Assembly (NCBI RefSeq): GCF_003443735.1
Contig: NZ_CP031969.1
Coordinates: 434,001-498,000 of the forward strand
Reading direction: 5' to 3'
Length of the DNA: 64,000 bases
Source of the DNA: Streptomyces sp. CC0208
GTDB taxonomy: Bacteria; Actinomycetota; Actinomycetes; Streptomycetales; Streptomycetaceae
Notes under the pieces: model-generated
What the model was told of the DNA's origin: nothing
What the model saw: the letters and a program-made list of their open reading frames with translations, nothing else
The model's database searches: none
In this document: positions 16,394 to 25,794 of the stretch, one piece after another
How positions within the stretch are numbered: the stretch's first letter is position 1
How the letters are laid out: each line of letters opens with the position of its first letter
Made by a program: the position numbers and the translations under genes

Positions 16394-18892
16394 ATGGACA
16401 TGGCCGACATGAAGGATGCCCCTACTGCCGCGCTCGTGGTGGGTCCGGACGGCCTGGTGAGCGGCTGGAGCGAGAGCGGGCGTCTGCTGCTGGGCTGGAC
16501 GGCTGAGGACGCGGTCGGGCGCCCCCTGACCGACCTGCTGGCCGCTCCCCCACCGCCGGGCTTCTCCGACCGCTTCGACACCGGTCCCGATCACACGAGT
16601 CCCGTTTCCCTGCGTCACCGGGACGGTTCCACGGTGGACGCCATGATGACGGCTCACCCACTGGGCGGCACGGAGGGCCGGGCGCTTGGTCACGTGGTGA
16701 CCGTCCAGCGCTGGGAACGTCGACCCGTGATCGCCGACCGGGCGTTCGAGCAGTGCCCCTTCGCCCTGGGCGTCTACGACCCCGAGCTGCGGTTCCTGTG
16801 GATCAACGCCTCCTCGGGCCGGGTCATCGCGCACTCCGAGGAGCAGGTGCTCGGCAGGAAGTACCGCGAGGTGTTTCCCGAATTCGACCGCTCGCTGTTT
16901 CCCGAAAGGGACGACAAGCCCTACACCGACGCGCTCGCAAAGGTGGCGAGGACAGGCGAGCCCACGCGTCTGATCACCGTCTTCCGCCCGCGCGGCAGTG
17001 ACTACGCCAACGCCTGGGCCACCAGCATCTGGCCCGTACGGGATGCCGAGGGCAGGGTCCGCGCGGTCGCCAACTGGGGATTCGACATGAGCGCCGAGTA
17101 CTGGGCTCGGCAACGTCTGCTCATCCTCAACCAGGCCAGCGGCGGCATCGGCCGGACACTCGACGTGGTCGGCACCGCCCACGAACTGGCCAGGACCTCG
17201 GTGCCGGGATTCACCGACCTCGTCACCGTGGATCTCTTCGACGAGGTGCTGCGCGGGGAGGAACCCCCCTCCCCGGCCACATTCGCTCCTGGCGACACCC
17301 TCACGCTCCGCCGTGCCGCCCGGCACAGTGCGCAGGAGGACACCGACCGGCATGCCGGGCCGGCGATGCCCGTCAGCCATGCTCGCGACTCCGTCGCCGC
17401 CCGCTGCCTGATCACCGGCCGGTCCACGGTCCAGCTCGCCGCCGAACCCAGCCAGGGCGGCGAATGGGCGTTCGGGCCCGGGCTCGCCGCCGACCCGGCC
17501 CACTGGCCGCCGGGGAACCCGTTGATCGACGGGTCCATCGCCGCGGACGGGCTGACCGGCCGGATCACCGTGCCCCTCCGGGCCCGCGGCGCGCTGCTCG
17601 GCGTCGTCACGTTCTCCCGCAGCGACCGGCCCGAGGCGTTCACCGCCGACGACCTGATCCTCGCCGAAGAGCTGACCGCCAAGGCGGCCATCGCCATCGA
17701 CAACGCCCGCCGGTACTCACGCGAACGCGCGACGGCACTGACCCTGCAACGCAGCCTGCTGCCACAGCGACTGCCGAGCCAGGAGGCGCTCGAGGTGGCG
17801 TCCGGCTACCTGCCCACCGGGACCGACGCGGAGGTGGGCGGTGACTGGTTCGACGTCATTCCGCTCTCCGGCGCCCGGGTCGGCCTGGTCGTCGGCGATG
17901 TGGTCGGCCACGGGCTGCACGCCTCCGCCAGCATGGGCCGGCTGCGCACGGCAGTCCGCACGCTGGCCGACGTGGACCTGCCGCCGGACGAGCTGCTCAC
18001 CCACCTGGACGACCTGGTCCTCCACCTTGCCAGCGACCTCCAGCCCGCCGGCCCCTTCCAGCCGACCGGTGAGTTCGGGGCCACCTGCCTGTACACCGTC
18101 TACGACCCGGTCTCGCGCCGCTTCACGCTGGCGAGCGCCGGGCATCCGCTGCCGCTGGTCATCGCCCCGGACGGCACCGCAACCCCGGTGCCCGCACAGC
18201 CGGGGCCGCCCCTCGGCGTCGGTGGGCTGCCTTTCGAGGCGACGGAGATCGAGGTGGCCGAGGGCAGCCTGCTCGCTCTCTACACCGACGGGCTGGTGGC
18301 AAGCCGCGAGCGCGAGGTCAACCAGGGGGTCACCGAACTGCTGCGGGTCCTGAACCGATCCGCCACCTCACTGGAGGACCTCTGCGACACGGTGATGGAC
18401 GCCCTGCTCCCCGAACGCCGCACCGACGACGCCGCCCTGCTGCTCGCTCGCACCCACGCGCTGAATCCCGAACACGTCGCCGGCTGGGACGTCGAGCCCG
18501 ACCCCGCGGAGGTGCCGCGCGCCAGGAAGTTCACCCTCGACCAACTGGACGCCTGGGGCCTGGAGGAGGCCTCGTTCGTCACCGAACTGGTGGTCAGCGA
18601 GCTGGTCACCAACGCCATCAGATACGGCGCGCCCCCGATCAAGCTGCGGCTGATCCGTGACACCTCCCTGATCTGCGAGGTCTCCGACGCCAGCAACACC
18701 GCCCCGCACCTACGGCGGGCGCGCGCCTTCGACGAGGGCGGCCGGGGCCTGCTCCTCGTCGCCCAGCTCACCCAGGGGTGGGGCACCCGGCACACCACCT
18801 ACGGGAAAACGATCTGGTGCGCGCAGGCTCTCCCTGATCCCGATCCCGAGCCCACCCCCTGCGCGAGCGACAGCCCTACGACAACGCCGTGA
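16394..18892 (+). CDS. PAS-GAF-SpoIIE phosphatase-HATPase regulatory protein
   Basis: 832 residues, no membrane helices. In order: a PAS domain (about 12-105, VVGPDGLVSGWSESGRLLLG), a second PAS (about 115-240, FALGVYDPELRFLWINASSG), a GAF domain (about 250-440), a PP2C-like SpoIIE phosphatase (about 445-690, with EVGGDWFDV, GDVVGHGLHAS and a C-terminal TDDAALLLAR giving metal-binding aspartates), and an RsbW-like HATPase (about 710-815, VSELVTNAIRYG and GGRGLLLVAQL). Such proteins combine phosphatase and kinase activity toward anti-sigma antagonists. Ligands of the PAS/GAF domains are unknown. ATG 16394 fits; a second ATG lies at 16400. Confidence 0.9.
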   Translation: MDMADMKDAPTAALVVGPDGLVSGWSESGRLLLGWTAEDAVGRPLTDLLAAPPPPGFSDRFDTGPDHTSPVSLRHRDGSTVDAMMTAHPLGGTEGRALGHVVTVQRWERRPVIADRAFEQCPFALGVYDPELRFLWINASSGRVIAHSEEQVLGRKYREVFPEFDRSLFPERDDKPYTDALAKVARTGEPTRLITVFRPRGSDYANAWATSIWPVRDAEGRVRAVANWGFDMSAEYWARQRLLILNQASGGIGRTLDVVGTAHELARTSVPGFTDLVTVDLFDEVLRGEEPPSPATFAPGDTLTLRRAARHSAQEDTDRHAGPAMPVSHARDSVAARCLITGRSTVQLAAEPSQGGEWAFGPGLAADPAHWPPGNPLIDGSIAADGLTGRITVPLRARGALLGVVTFSRSDRPEAFTADDLILAEELTAKAAIAIDNARRYSRERATALTLQRSLLPQRLPSQEALEVASGYLPTGTDAEVGGDWFDVIPLSGARVGLVVGDVVGHGLHASASMGRLRTAVRTLADVDLPPDELLTHLDDLVLHLASDLQPAGPFQPTGEFGATCLYTVYDPVSRRFTLASAGHPLPLVIAPDGTATPVPAQPGPPLGVGGLPFEATEIEVAEGSLLALYTDGLVASREREVNQGVTELLRVLNRSATSLEDLCDTVMDALLPERRTDDAALLLARTHALNPEHVAGWDVEPDPAEVPRARKFTLDQLDAWGLEEASFVTELVVSELVTNAIRYGAPPIKLRLIRDTSLICEVSDASNTAPHLRRARAFDEGGRGLLLVAQLTQGWGTRHTTYGKTIWCAQALPDPDPEPTPCASDSPTTTP

Positions 18893-18921
18893 CCTCGACG
18901 TCTTCTCTCGGGAGACGTGTT

Positions 18922-18955
18922 GGGGGCCTTCCGCGCCGACGCGCGAGAGGCCCCC
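18922..18955. terminator. Bidirectional terminator
   Basis: GGGGGCCT (18922-18929) pairs with AGGCCCCC (18948-18955). It lies between the 3' ends of the SpoIIE-domain gene and of the 12-gene amine operon, which converge here. Confidence 0.7.
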
Positions 18956-18981
18956 GTGGTGTCACCGGCGTCAGGGCCTGC

Positions 18982-20265
18982 TCAGAGCAGGCGGTCCTTC
19001 GCCTTGTAGTACGCGCCGCCGAACGGCAGGAACCAGGGGGTGCCGTTGTAGAAGGGGACGGGGACCTTGGGGAAACCGAACCCGCGCAGCGGGTTGGCGT
19101 CCGGCCTGCCGTCCATCATCTCGGCGACCGCCCGGCCCATGTAGGTGGCCATCTGGACGCCGTGGCCGCAGTACCCCATGGAGTAGTACAGGCCGTTGAC
19201 CTCTCCCGCGTGCGGGATGCGGTCCCAGGAGAAGCCGACCATGCCGCCCCACACGTAGTCGATCCTCACCCCCGCCAGCTGCGGGAAGATCTCGGTCATC
19301 TCCCGCTTGAGGATGTCACCGCTCTTGATGTCGGAGGCCGGGTTGGAGGGGGCGAAGCGGGCCCGGCCGCCGAAGGCGAGGCGGTTGTCGGGAGTGAGGC
19401 GGACGTAGTGGCCGACGTTCTTGTGGGCGACCAGCAGGCGGCCGTTGGGGATGAGTTCCTTGGCGCGCGCCTCCCCCAGCGGTTCGGTGACGACGATGAA
19501 ACTGCCGACGTTGATCAGCCGCTTGCGGAACCACGGCATCGCCTTGTCGGTGTAGGCGTCCGTGGCCGCCATGACCTGCTTGGCACGGATGGTGCCGTGC
19601 AGGGTCTCCACCAGGAAGCCTCCATCGGGCAGGCGGGTGAGGCCGGTGGCGGCGTTGCGCTCGTGGATGTCGGCGCCGGCACGCTCGGCGGCGGCTGCCA
19701 GGCCGCCGACGAACTTGCCCACGTGCAGGCCGGCGCTGAGCGGGTCGAGCAGGGCGCCGTGGTAGTAGTCCGTGCCGAGCTCGGCCCGCAGTTCGCTCTT
19801 GCTCAGCACGACCGTCTCGTGGCCGAAGTTCTCGGCCAGGTCGCGCTGCTTGGCGCGCAGGCCCTCGAAGTGCTGGGGCTTGCAGACCAGGCCGAGACGC
19901 CCGGCGCGGTGGAAGTCGCAGTCGATGTTCTCCTTCCGCGTGAGGTCCTCGACGACGTCGACGGCCTCGCGGAAGGCGTTGTACAGCTCGAGTGCGCGTT
20001 CCTGGCCGTAGCGCTTGCGCGCCTCGGCGGGGCTGATGGTGATGCCCTGGGTGCACATGCTGCCGTTGCGCCCGGAGGCCCCCGAGCCGACCTTGTCCTT
20101 CTCGACGAGGACGGTCCGGGCCCCCTTGCGGGCGGTGTGGTAGGCGGTGGACAGGCCGGTGAGGCCGCCGCCGATGACCACCACGTCCGCCTCGTCGGGC
20201 AGGTCCTTTCCGGAACGGTCGGGCAGGGCGGGGGCTGTGTCCAGCCAGTAGGGGATCTGCTTCAT
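18982..20265 (-). CDS. FAD-dependent amine oxidoreductase, PuuB-like (DAO family)
   Basis: 427 residues. It starts MKQIPYWLDTAPALP, has the FAD loop VVVIGGGLTGLSTAYHTARK (about residues 28-47), a flavin-contact GSGASGRNGS, and the C-terminal FAD motif YSMGYCGHGVQMATYMG. This matches gamma-glutamylputrescine oxidase (PuuB) and related amine oxidases of the DAO superfamily, which oxidise a primary or secondary amine to an aldehyde with H2O2. It is the last gene of the 12-gene operon. The aldehyde product would be taken by the aldehyde dehydrogenase at 21963. The true substrate is unproven. Confidence 0.85.
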   Translation of the reverse strand: MKQIPYWLDTAPALPDRSGKDLPDEADVVVIGGGLTGLSTAYHTARKGARTVLVEKDKVGSGASGRNGSMCTQGITISPAEARKRYGQERALELYNAFREAVDVVEDLTRKENIDCDFHRAGRLGLVCKPQHFEGLRAKQRDLAENFGHETVVLSKSELRAELGTDYYHGALLDPLSAGLHVGKFVGGLAAAAERAGADIHERNAATGLTRLPDGGFLVETLHGTIRAKQVMAATDAYTDKAMPWFRKRLINVGSFIVVTEPLGEARAKELIPNGRLLVAHKNVGHYVRLTPDNRLAFGGRARFAPSNPASDIKSGDILKREMTEIFPQLAGVRIDYVWGGMVGFSWDRIPHAGEVNGLYYSMGYCGHGVQMATYMGRAVAEMMDGRPDANPLRGFGFPKVPVPFYNGTPWFLPFGGAYYKAKDRLL

Positions 20266-20316
20266 GGCGTGCGTCCTCTGTGTCTCTCGGTCCTGTTTCG
20301 CCGGTTCACCGCAGCG

Positions 20317-20982
20317 TCAGCAGCCGAGCAGCTTCGGCAGGCCCGACAGGTCGGGCAGCTCGTCGTAGGGCTGGTAGTCGGCGCTGCCGGGGCGGCCGTA
20401 GCGGTTGATCCACACCCGGCGCTTCAGGCCGAGGTCGCGGGTCGGGATGTGGTCGTACTCCCAGCCCTGGGCGGTGTGGATGACCTGGGACGGTTCCACG
20501 CCCATGGTCTTGAACGCGTGCTCGAAGGTCTGGCGGTCCGGCTTGTAGGCGCCGGCCTGCTGGGCGGTGATGACGTAGTCGAACTCGACGCCGATGTTCT
20601 CGACGTTGCGCGCGATCAGGTTGTCGTCGGTGTTGGAGATGATGGCGATCTCGTACCTGCTCTTCAGGGCCCGCAGGGCGTCCGGGACCTCCGGGAAGGG
20701 GCCGAAGGTGGGGACGGCCTCGACCAGGGCGTCGCCGTCGGACTCGCGGTACTCCAGGCCGTGCAGGCGCATGGCGTTGCGGAGGCTGGAGTGCAGGATC
20801 TCGTGGTACGGCCGGTAGGCCTCCAGGACGGCCTGGAAGCGCATGACGCGGAAGTCGTCGAGAAACTCGTCGACATCCAGGTTGTCCAGGTCCAGCCGGT
20901 CCTCGAGGACCTTCAGGGTCGTGGGGCCGAGCTCGAAGTTGATCAGGGTCGCATAGGCGTCGAAGGTGACGATCTCTCGCAT
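20317..20982 (-). CDS. Haloacid dehalogenase type II-like HAD hydrolase
   Basis: 221 residues. Motif I is TFDAYATL, with the nucleophilic Asp followed by Tyr as in L-2-haloacid dehalogenases (DAYGT) instead of the DxD of HAD phosphatases. IAIISNTDDN is motif II and YKPDRQTFE carries the motif III Lys. The cap domain lies between motifs I and II. It may dehalogenate, or act on another small substrate, inside the amine operon; the reason for a HAD enzyme here is unclear. ATG 20982 is the natural start. Confidence 0.85.
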   Translation of the reverse strand: MREIVTFDAYATLINFELGPTTLKVLEDRLDLDNLDVDEFLDDFRVMRFQAVLEAYRPYHEILHSSLRNAMRLHGLEYRESDGDALVEAVPTFGPFPEVPDALRALKSRYEIAIISNTDDNLIARNVENIGVEFDYVITAQQAGAYKPDRQTFEHAFKTMGVEPSQVIHTAQGWEYDHIPTRDLGLKRRVWINRYGRPGSADYQPYDELPDLSGLPKLLGC

Positions 20983-21027
20983 GGTGTCCAGCCTCAGTCT
21001 CGCGGGTTTCCAGAGGGGGTGGGAGCT

Positions 21028-21966
21028 TCAGACGACGCGTTCGCCCGGGGCGACGATCGCGTCGAGCGCGGCCAGGTCGGCCGGGCTCGGTGTACGGTCG
21101 GCCGCCGTCGCGTTGGCGGTGACCTGATCGGGGGTCATGGCGCCGCAGATGACGGAGCCGACGGCGGGCAGGGCCGCCAGTGCGCCGACCGCGACCTGGA
21201 GGAGGGTCAGGCCGCGTTCGGCGCCGTACTCGGTGAGGGCCTCGACCCGGTCGAGGGCCGCGTCGGTGAGCCAGCCCTGCCGCCACGACAGACGGCTGCC
21301 GGGCGGGGGTTGCTCACCACGCCGGTACTTGCCGCTGAGCAGGCCGTTGGCCAGCGGGTAGTACGGCAGCAGGCCGATGCCGTGGCGCAGACAGGCGGGG
21401 ATCAGGTCCTGCTCCACGCCGCGGTCGAGCAGGTGGTAGCGGGCCTGGGTGGAGACGAAGGCGTCCGTGAGGTGCTCGGCCGGGAGGTTGGAGCAGCCGA
21501 TGTACCTGATCTTGCCTTCGTCCACCAGCTCCAGCAGGGCGGCGACCGTCTCCTCCAGCGGCGTGACGCCGTCCGGCTCGTGGTACTGGTACAGGTCGAT
21601 CCGGTCGGTGCCGAGCCGGCTCAGCGATGCCTCTACGGCGTGGCGGATGTAACCACGGGCCCCCCGCGGACCGTACAGGTCGGCGTCCCGGCCCATCTCC
21701 ATGCCGAACTTGGTGGCCAGCACCACGTGGTCGCGGTGGCCCTTGAGGGCGGCGCCCAGGAGCCGTTCGCCGTCGCCGCGGGAGCCGCCCCGCTCGCCGG
21801 AACCGCCGTACATGTCGGCCGTGTCGAACAGGGTGATCCCCGCGTCGAGGGCGGCGTGGACGACGGCCTTCGTGCCCTCCTCGTCGAGGCGGGCGCCGAA
21901 GTTGTTGCCGCCCAGGCCGACGACCGAGACGGCCGGGCCGCGCTCACCGAGCGTGCGGTATCTCAT
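21028..21966 (-). CDS. Aldo/keto reductase
   Basis: 312 residues, TIM-barrel NADPH reductase. GITLFDTADMYGGSGERGGS contains the catalytic Asp and Tyr, VVLATKFGM the catalytic Lys, and RIDLYQYHEPD the active-site His. CSNLPAEHL and the C-terminal VGSVICGAMTPDQV bind cofactor. It resembles YajO/Tas-type members. ATG 21966 overlaps the aldehyde dehydrogenase stop (ATGA), so the two are translationally coupled. It could reduce an aldehyde intermediate or a toxic carbonyl produced by the oxidases. Confidence 0.9.
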   Translation of the reverse strand: MRYRTLGERGPAVSVVGLGGNNFGARLDEEGTKAVVHAALDAGITLFDTADMYGGSGERGGSRGDGERLLGAALKGHRDHVVLATKFGMEMGRDADLYGPRGARGYIRHAVEASLSRLGTDRIDLYQYHEPDGVTPLEETVAALLELVDEGKIRYIGCSNLPAEHLTDAFVSTQARYHLLDRGVEQDLIPACLRHGIGLLPYYPLANGLLSGKYRRGEQPPPGSRLSWRQGWLTDAALDRVEALTEYGAERGLTLLQVAVGALAALPAVGSVICGAMTPDQVTANATAADRTPSPADLAALDAIVAPGERVV

Positions 21967-23423
21967 GGCCGGTCTCCGAATCCGATGCAGACGTTCTTCG
22001 TCTGCAGGTAGCCGGCCAGGCCTTCGAGGCCCTTCTCCCGCCCCCAGCCGCTGTGCTTGTAGCCGCCGAAGGGCAGCTCGACGCCGGTGCCGACGCCGGT
22101 GGCGTTGACGTAGACCTGGCCGGCCCGGATGCCCTCGGCCATGCGCAGCGCCTTGTCGATGTCGCGGGTCCACACGTACGAGGCGAGGCCGTACGGGCTG
22201 TCGTTGGCGATCTGCAGTGCCTCGTCCGCGTCGTCGAACTCGATGACCGTGACGACGGGACCGAAGATCTCCTCTCGGGCACAACGGGCCTCGTTGTCCA
22301 GCCCGGTCAGCACGGTCGGCTCCACGTAGTAGCCGTCGGCCAGCCCGGGGTCCGAGGGGGCGCCTCCCCCTGCCCGGGCCACGGCGCCCTCCTGCCGGGC
22401 CAGTTCGAGGTAGCCGAGGACCCGGTCCCGCTGCCGTGCGGCGACGAGCGGGCCGACGTCCGGATCGGTGAGACCCGGACCGAGGCGCAGAGACGCGACG
22501 TGCGCGACGAGCTTGTCCAGGAACTCCTCGGCTCCGCGCTGGAGCAGCAGCCGGGTGCCGGCCGAGCAGGTCTGCCCGGCGTTGCCGAACGCCGAGGCGG
22601 CGACGGCACCGAGCGCGAGGTCGAAGTCGGCGTCGGCAAAGACGACGACCGGCGACTTGCCGCCGAGTTCCGTGACGGAGGGCACCACGTTGGCGGCGGC
22701 GGCCTGGGCCACCTTGATGCCGGTGGGCACCGAGCCGGTGAAGGTGACCTGGTCGATGCCGGGATGGCCGGCCAGCGCCGCGCCGGTCTCGCCGTCGCCG
22801 GGGACGACGTTGAGGACGCCCGGCGGCAGGCCGCACTCCAGGGCGATCCGGCCGATCTCCAGCGGGGTGAGCGGCGCCTCGGGTGACGGCTTGAGCACCA
22901 CCGTGCAGCCCGCGGCCAGCGCCGCGGCGGAGCCCCGCGCGGTGTTCTGCAGCGGGTAGTTGAACGGGATGATCTGGCCGGAGACGCCGATGGGCTCACG
23001 GACGGTGTAGTCGATCAGGCCGGGGCCGAGCGGGATCGTGGAACCGCCGAGCTTGTCGGCGACGCCCGCGTAGAACTCGAAGTAGCGGGCCGCCGCCTCG
23101 ACGTCGGCCTTCGCCTGGCGAAGCGGCTTGCCGACGTCCTGGCTCTCCAGCCGCGCCAGTCGTTCTCCCTGGTAGCGGATGGCCCCGGCGATCCGGTGGA
23201 GGACGCGGCCACGGTCGGCGGCACGCATCCCGGCCCACTCGGGGCTGGTGAAGGCCACGCGGGCGGCAGCCACCGCCTGGTCCACGTCCGCCTTCCCCGC
23301 CAGGGCCACCTGCGCGAGGGCCGTGCCGTTCGACGGGTCGAGGACGGTGAAGGACCGGCCGTCGGCGGCGGGGACCTGCTTGCCGTCGATCAGCAGCTCG
23401 GTCAGCTGCGGTTCGCCGCTCAT
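21963..23423 (-). CDS. NAD(P)-dependent aldehyde dehydrogenase
   Basis: 486 residues, full length. PFNYPLQNTARGSAAALAAG is the substrate/cofactor channel, VTELGGKSPVVVF contains the general-base Glu, and FGNAGQTCSAGTRL the nucleophilic Cys. EIFGPVVTVIEF and the C-terminal PFGGYKHSGWGREKGLEGL complete the family pattern. Closest in type to betaine/aminobutyraldehyde/PuuC-like dehydrogenases. Both ends overlap neighbours by 4 bp. In the operon it would oxidise the aldehyde released by the FAD oxidases or the aminotransferase. Confidence 0.93.
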   Translation of the reverse strand: MSGEPQLTELLIDGKQVPAADGRSFTVLDPSNGTALAQVALAGKADVDQAVAAARVAFTSPEWAGMRAADRGRVLHRIAGAIRYQGERLARLESQDVGKPLRQAKADVEAAARYFEFYAGVADKLGGSTIPLGPGLIDYTVREPIGVSGQIIPFNYPLQNTARGSAAALAAGCTVVLKPSPEAPLTPLEIGRIALECGLPPGVLNVVPGDGETGAALAGHPGIDQVTFTGSVPTGIKVAQAAAANVVPSVTELGGKSPVVVFADADFDLALGAVAASAFGNAGQTCSAGTRLLLQRGAEEFLDKLVAHVASLRLGPGLTDPDVGPLVAARQRDRVLGYLELARQEGAVARAGGGAPSDPGLADGYYVEPTVLTGLDNEARCAREEIFGPVVTVIEFDDADEALQIANDSPYGLASYVWTRDIDKALRMAEGIRAGQVYVNATGVGTGVELPFGGYKHSGWGREKGLEGLAGYLQTKNVCIGFGDRP

Positions 23424-24373
23424 GGCCGGATCTCCCCGAGCACCTCGCCGAAGATGACGACCTCGTCGCCCGGCCGGACCGTGCGGATCCGGCGGACCCA
23501 GAGCACGATGCCGTCCTGCGGGGCGCTGACCTCTTCCAGCGTGTTGCCGTAGTGGTCGGTGATGGTGGCGATCAGGTCGCCTTCCTTGCAGGTCTCCCCC
23601 GGCTCGGCGCGGGCGACGAAGAAGCCGCCGGCGGCGGAGCGGGCGAAGGTGCCGGCGACGGTCGTGTAGGTGTCGCGCAGCTCCACCTCGCCGTCGGTCA
23701 TGCCGAGGCTGCGCAGGATGTTGCGGATCGAGTTCATGTGATGCGCGACGTTGGTCTCGCGGTACGTGGCGCCACCGCACTCGATGGTGATGGCGGGCTT
23801 GCCGGCCGCGAGCACGGGGTGGCGGACCGTGCCGCCCCACTTGCCGCCCTTCCAGACCAGCTCGTGTCCGGCGGCGAGCGCCAGGTCCGTCGCCAGGTCC
23901 TCGTATCCGCCCTGGAGGATGACCAGCGGGGCGATCTCGCCGTAGGCGCCGCCGGTGTGCAGGTCGACGACAGCGTCGACGGCGGGGACGACCTGTTCGA
24001 CGAAGGTGGCGGCCAGCCGTTGCGAGTACGAGCCCTCCGCGTCGCCCGGGAAGATGCGGTTGAGGTTGAGGTGGTCGATGCCGCTCGCGCGGGCTGCCGC
24101 CTCGAAGGCCGGGGTGTTCATGCAGGGGATGCCGACGACGGTGCCGCGCAGCGTGGCCGGGTCGATCTCGGCGAGGACGCGCCGGATGGCCTCCTGGCCG
24201 TCGTACTCGTCGCCGTGCACGCCGGCGTCCACACACAGGACGGGGCCGTCCTGGGCGCCGTTGACGACGATCAGCGGAATGCCGAGTTCCACGCCGTAGG
24301 TGCTGGTGCCGACCGGGATGAGTCCCTGGGCGCGCTCGCCGGGGGCGACGGTCAGCGAACCGATGGAGTACAT
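23420..24373 (-). CDS. M14/AstE-AspA-like zinc amidohydrolase (deacylase) 1
   Basis: 317 residues of the succinylglutamate desuccinylase/aspartoacylase family. Zinc ligands are in DAGVHGDEYDGQEAI (HxxE) and VDLHTGGAYGEIAP (His), with the catalytic Glu in AITIECGG. The C-terminal beta-domain (about residues 230-317) is biotinyl-like (APQDGIVLWVRRIRTVRPGD). DoeB (N-acetyl-diaminobutyrate deacetylase) is a relative. It should remove an acyl group from an amine or amino acid. Start ATG 24373 with a GGAAC-type ribosome site. A second, different member lies at 29915-30976. Confidence 0.85.
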   Translation of the reverse strand: MYSIGSLTVAPGERAQGLIPVGTSTYGVELGIPLIVVNGAQDGPVLCVDAGVHGDEYDGQEAIRRVLAEIDPATLRGTVVGIPCMNTPAFEAAARASGIDHLNLNRIFPGDAEGSYSQRLAATFVEQVVPAVDAVVDLHTGGAYGEIAPLVILQGGYEDLATDLALAAGHELVWKGGKWGGTVRHPVLAAGKPAITIECGGATYRETNVAHHMNSIRNILRSLGMTDGEVELRDTYTTVAGTFARSAAGGFFVARAEPGETCKEGDLIATITDHYGNTLEEVSAPQDGIVLWVRRIRTVRPGDEVVIFGEVLGEIRP

Positions 24374-24402
24374 GTCGTTCCTTTCAGTGCATGGGGCGTG
24401 GT

Positions 24403-25794
24403 TCAGAGGCGGGCGGAGGCCTCGGCGAGGGTGCCCGCGATGATCGCGGCGATACGGTCGAGGAGCGCGCGGTCGCTGACCAGCGGGGGCGCGATCTGGA
24501 CCAGCGGCGCGGAGCGGTTGTAGACGCGGGCCAGCAGGCCGGCCTCGCGCAGTCGACGGGGGATCAGGTCGGTGACGAGTTCCGTGCGGGCCCTGTCGCT
24601 GAAGCCGCCGCCGTCGAGGTCGCCCACGAGTTCGCAGGCGTAGAAGAACCCCGCGCCGCGGACGTCGCCGACGATCGGCAGGTCGGTGAGGGCTGTCATG
24701 CCTCTGGCCAGGTCGTCCTGGAGGGTGCGGACGTTGTCCAGGATCCGGTCCCGCTCCATGATCTCCAGGTTGCGCAGGGCGATGGCCGCGCTCAGCGGGT
24801 GCCCTGCGAAGGTGTAGCCGTGGTTGAGGACCGCGCCGGGCCGGTTGATGACGTCGGTGACCTTGGTGCCGACCAGGGTTGCCCCGAGGGGGGCGTATCC
24901 CGACGTGATGCCCTTGGCGACGGTGACCATGTCCGGGCGGGCGCCGTAGCGGCCGCCGCCGAACCACTCCCCCACCCTGCCGAAACCCGTGATCACCTCG
25001 TCGGCGACCAGCAGGAAGCCGTAGCGGTCGGCCAGCACCCGCAGACCCTGCCAGTAGCCCTTCGGCGGGGTGATGCAGCCGCCCCGGTTCTGCACCGGCT
25101 CGGCGATGAGCAGGGCGACGGTCTCCGGGCCTTCGGCCAGGATCGCGGCCTCCAGCTCGGCGAGCAGCCATGCCGTGTACACCTCGTCGTCCGCGAACTC
25201 CGGGGCCAGGCCGAAGCGGTTGGTGTTCGACACGAACCGGGTGCCGATCGCCGGCGGCCCGTACGGTTCCGTCAGACCGGGATCGTCGGTGAACGACATG
25301 GCCCCGACGGTCAGACCGTGGTAGGCGCCGCGCCGGGAGATCGCCTTGACCCGGCCCGGTTCGCCGCGCAGGCAGTGGTAGCGGCGGGCGATCTTCCAGG
25401 CCGTCTCCACGGCTTCGGCGCCGCCGCCGCAGAAGAAGGTGTGCTCGATGTCGACGGGGGCGATCCGGGACAGCCGCTCGGCGAGCTCGATCGCCGTGGG
25501 GTGCGCGGAGCCGGTCCACAACGGGCTGTAGCAGAGCTCGCGCAGTTGCTTGTCCGCCGCCTCGGCGAACTCGGGGCCGTAGGAGTAGCCGAGTTGGCAG
25601 CAGTACAGGCCGGAGAGGCCGTCGATGTAGCGCCTGCCGTCCGCGTCGTCGACGTAGGGGCCCTCCCCTCGCCGGACGACGAGGAGGTTCTCTCCCTCGG
25701 GGCCGAGCGAACCGTTGGGGGTCATGTGGAGCAGCAGGTGTCTGGCCGCCGTGGCGGACAGTTCACCGGCCGGACTGCGGGTGCCGGTGGTCAT
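24403..25794 (-). CDS. Class III PLP aminotransferase (omega-amine or diamine type)
   Basis: 463 residues, fold-type I. HTFFCGGGAEAVETAWKIAR binds the PLP phosphate, RGAYHGLTVGAMS the ring, LLVADEVITGFGRVGEWFGG contains the Asp contacting the pyridine nitrogen, and TVAKGITSGYAPLGA the Schiff-base Lys. Members of this group (omega-amino acid:pyruvate, putrescine, taurine and 2,4-diaminobutyrate aminotransferases) act on terminal amines and produce aldehydes. ATG 25794 overlaps the permease stop (ATGA). Next to the amine importer and aldehyde dehydrogenase it most likely deaminates a polyamine-derived substrate. Confidence 0.9.
   Translation of the reverse strand: MTTGTRSPAGELSATAARHLLLHMTPNGSLGPEGENLLVVRRGEGPYVDDADGRRYIDGLSGLYCCQLGYSYGPEFAEAADKQLRELCYSPLWTGSAHPTAIELAERLSRIAPVDIEHTFFCGGGAEAVETAWKIARRYHCLRGEPGRVKAISRRGAYHGLTVGAMSFTDDPGLTEPYGPPAIGTRFVSNTNRFGLAPEFADDEVYTAWLLAELEAAILAEGPETVALLIAEPVQNRGGCITPPKGYWQGLRVLADRYGFLLVADEVITGFGRVGEWFGGGRYGARPDMVTVAKGITSGYAPLGATLVGTKVTDVINRPGAVLNHGYTFAGHPLSAAIALRNLEIMERDRILDNVRTLQDDLARGMTALTDLPIVGDVRGAGFFYACELVGDLDGGGFSDRARTELVTDLIPRRLREAGLLARVYNRSAPLVQIAPPLVSDRALLDRIAAIIAGTLAEASARL

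Noticed and set aside
21963..24236. A 757-residue minus-strand reading frame ending at the aldehyde dehydrogenase stop
   Set aside because: The part upstream of ATG 23423 is out-of-frame text of the M14 gene; the family N-terminus and the ATGA overlap fix the real start.
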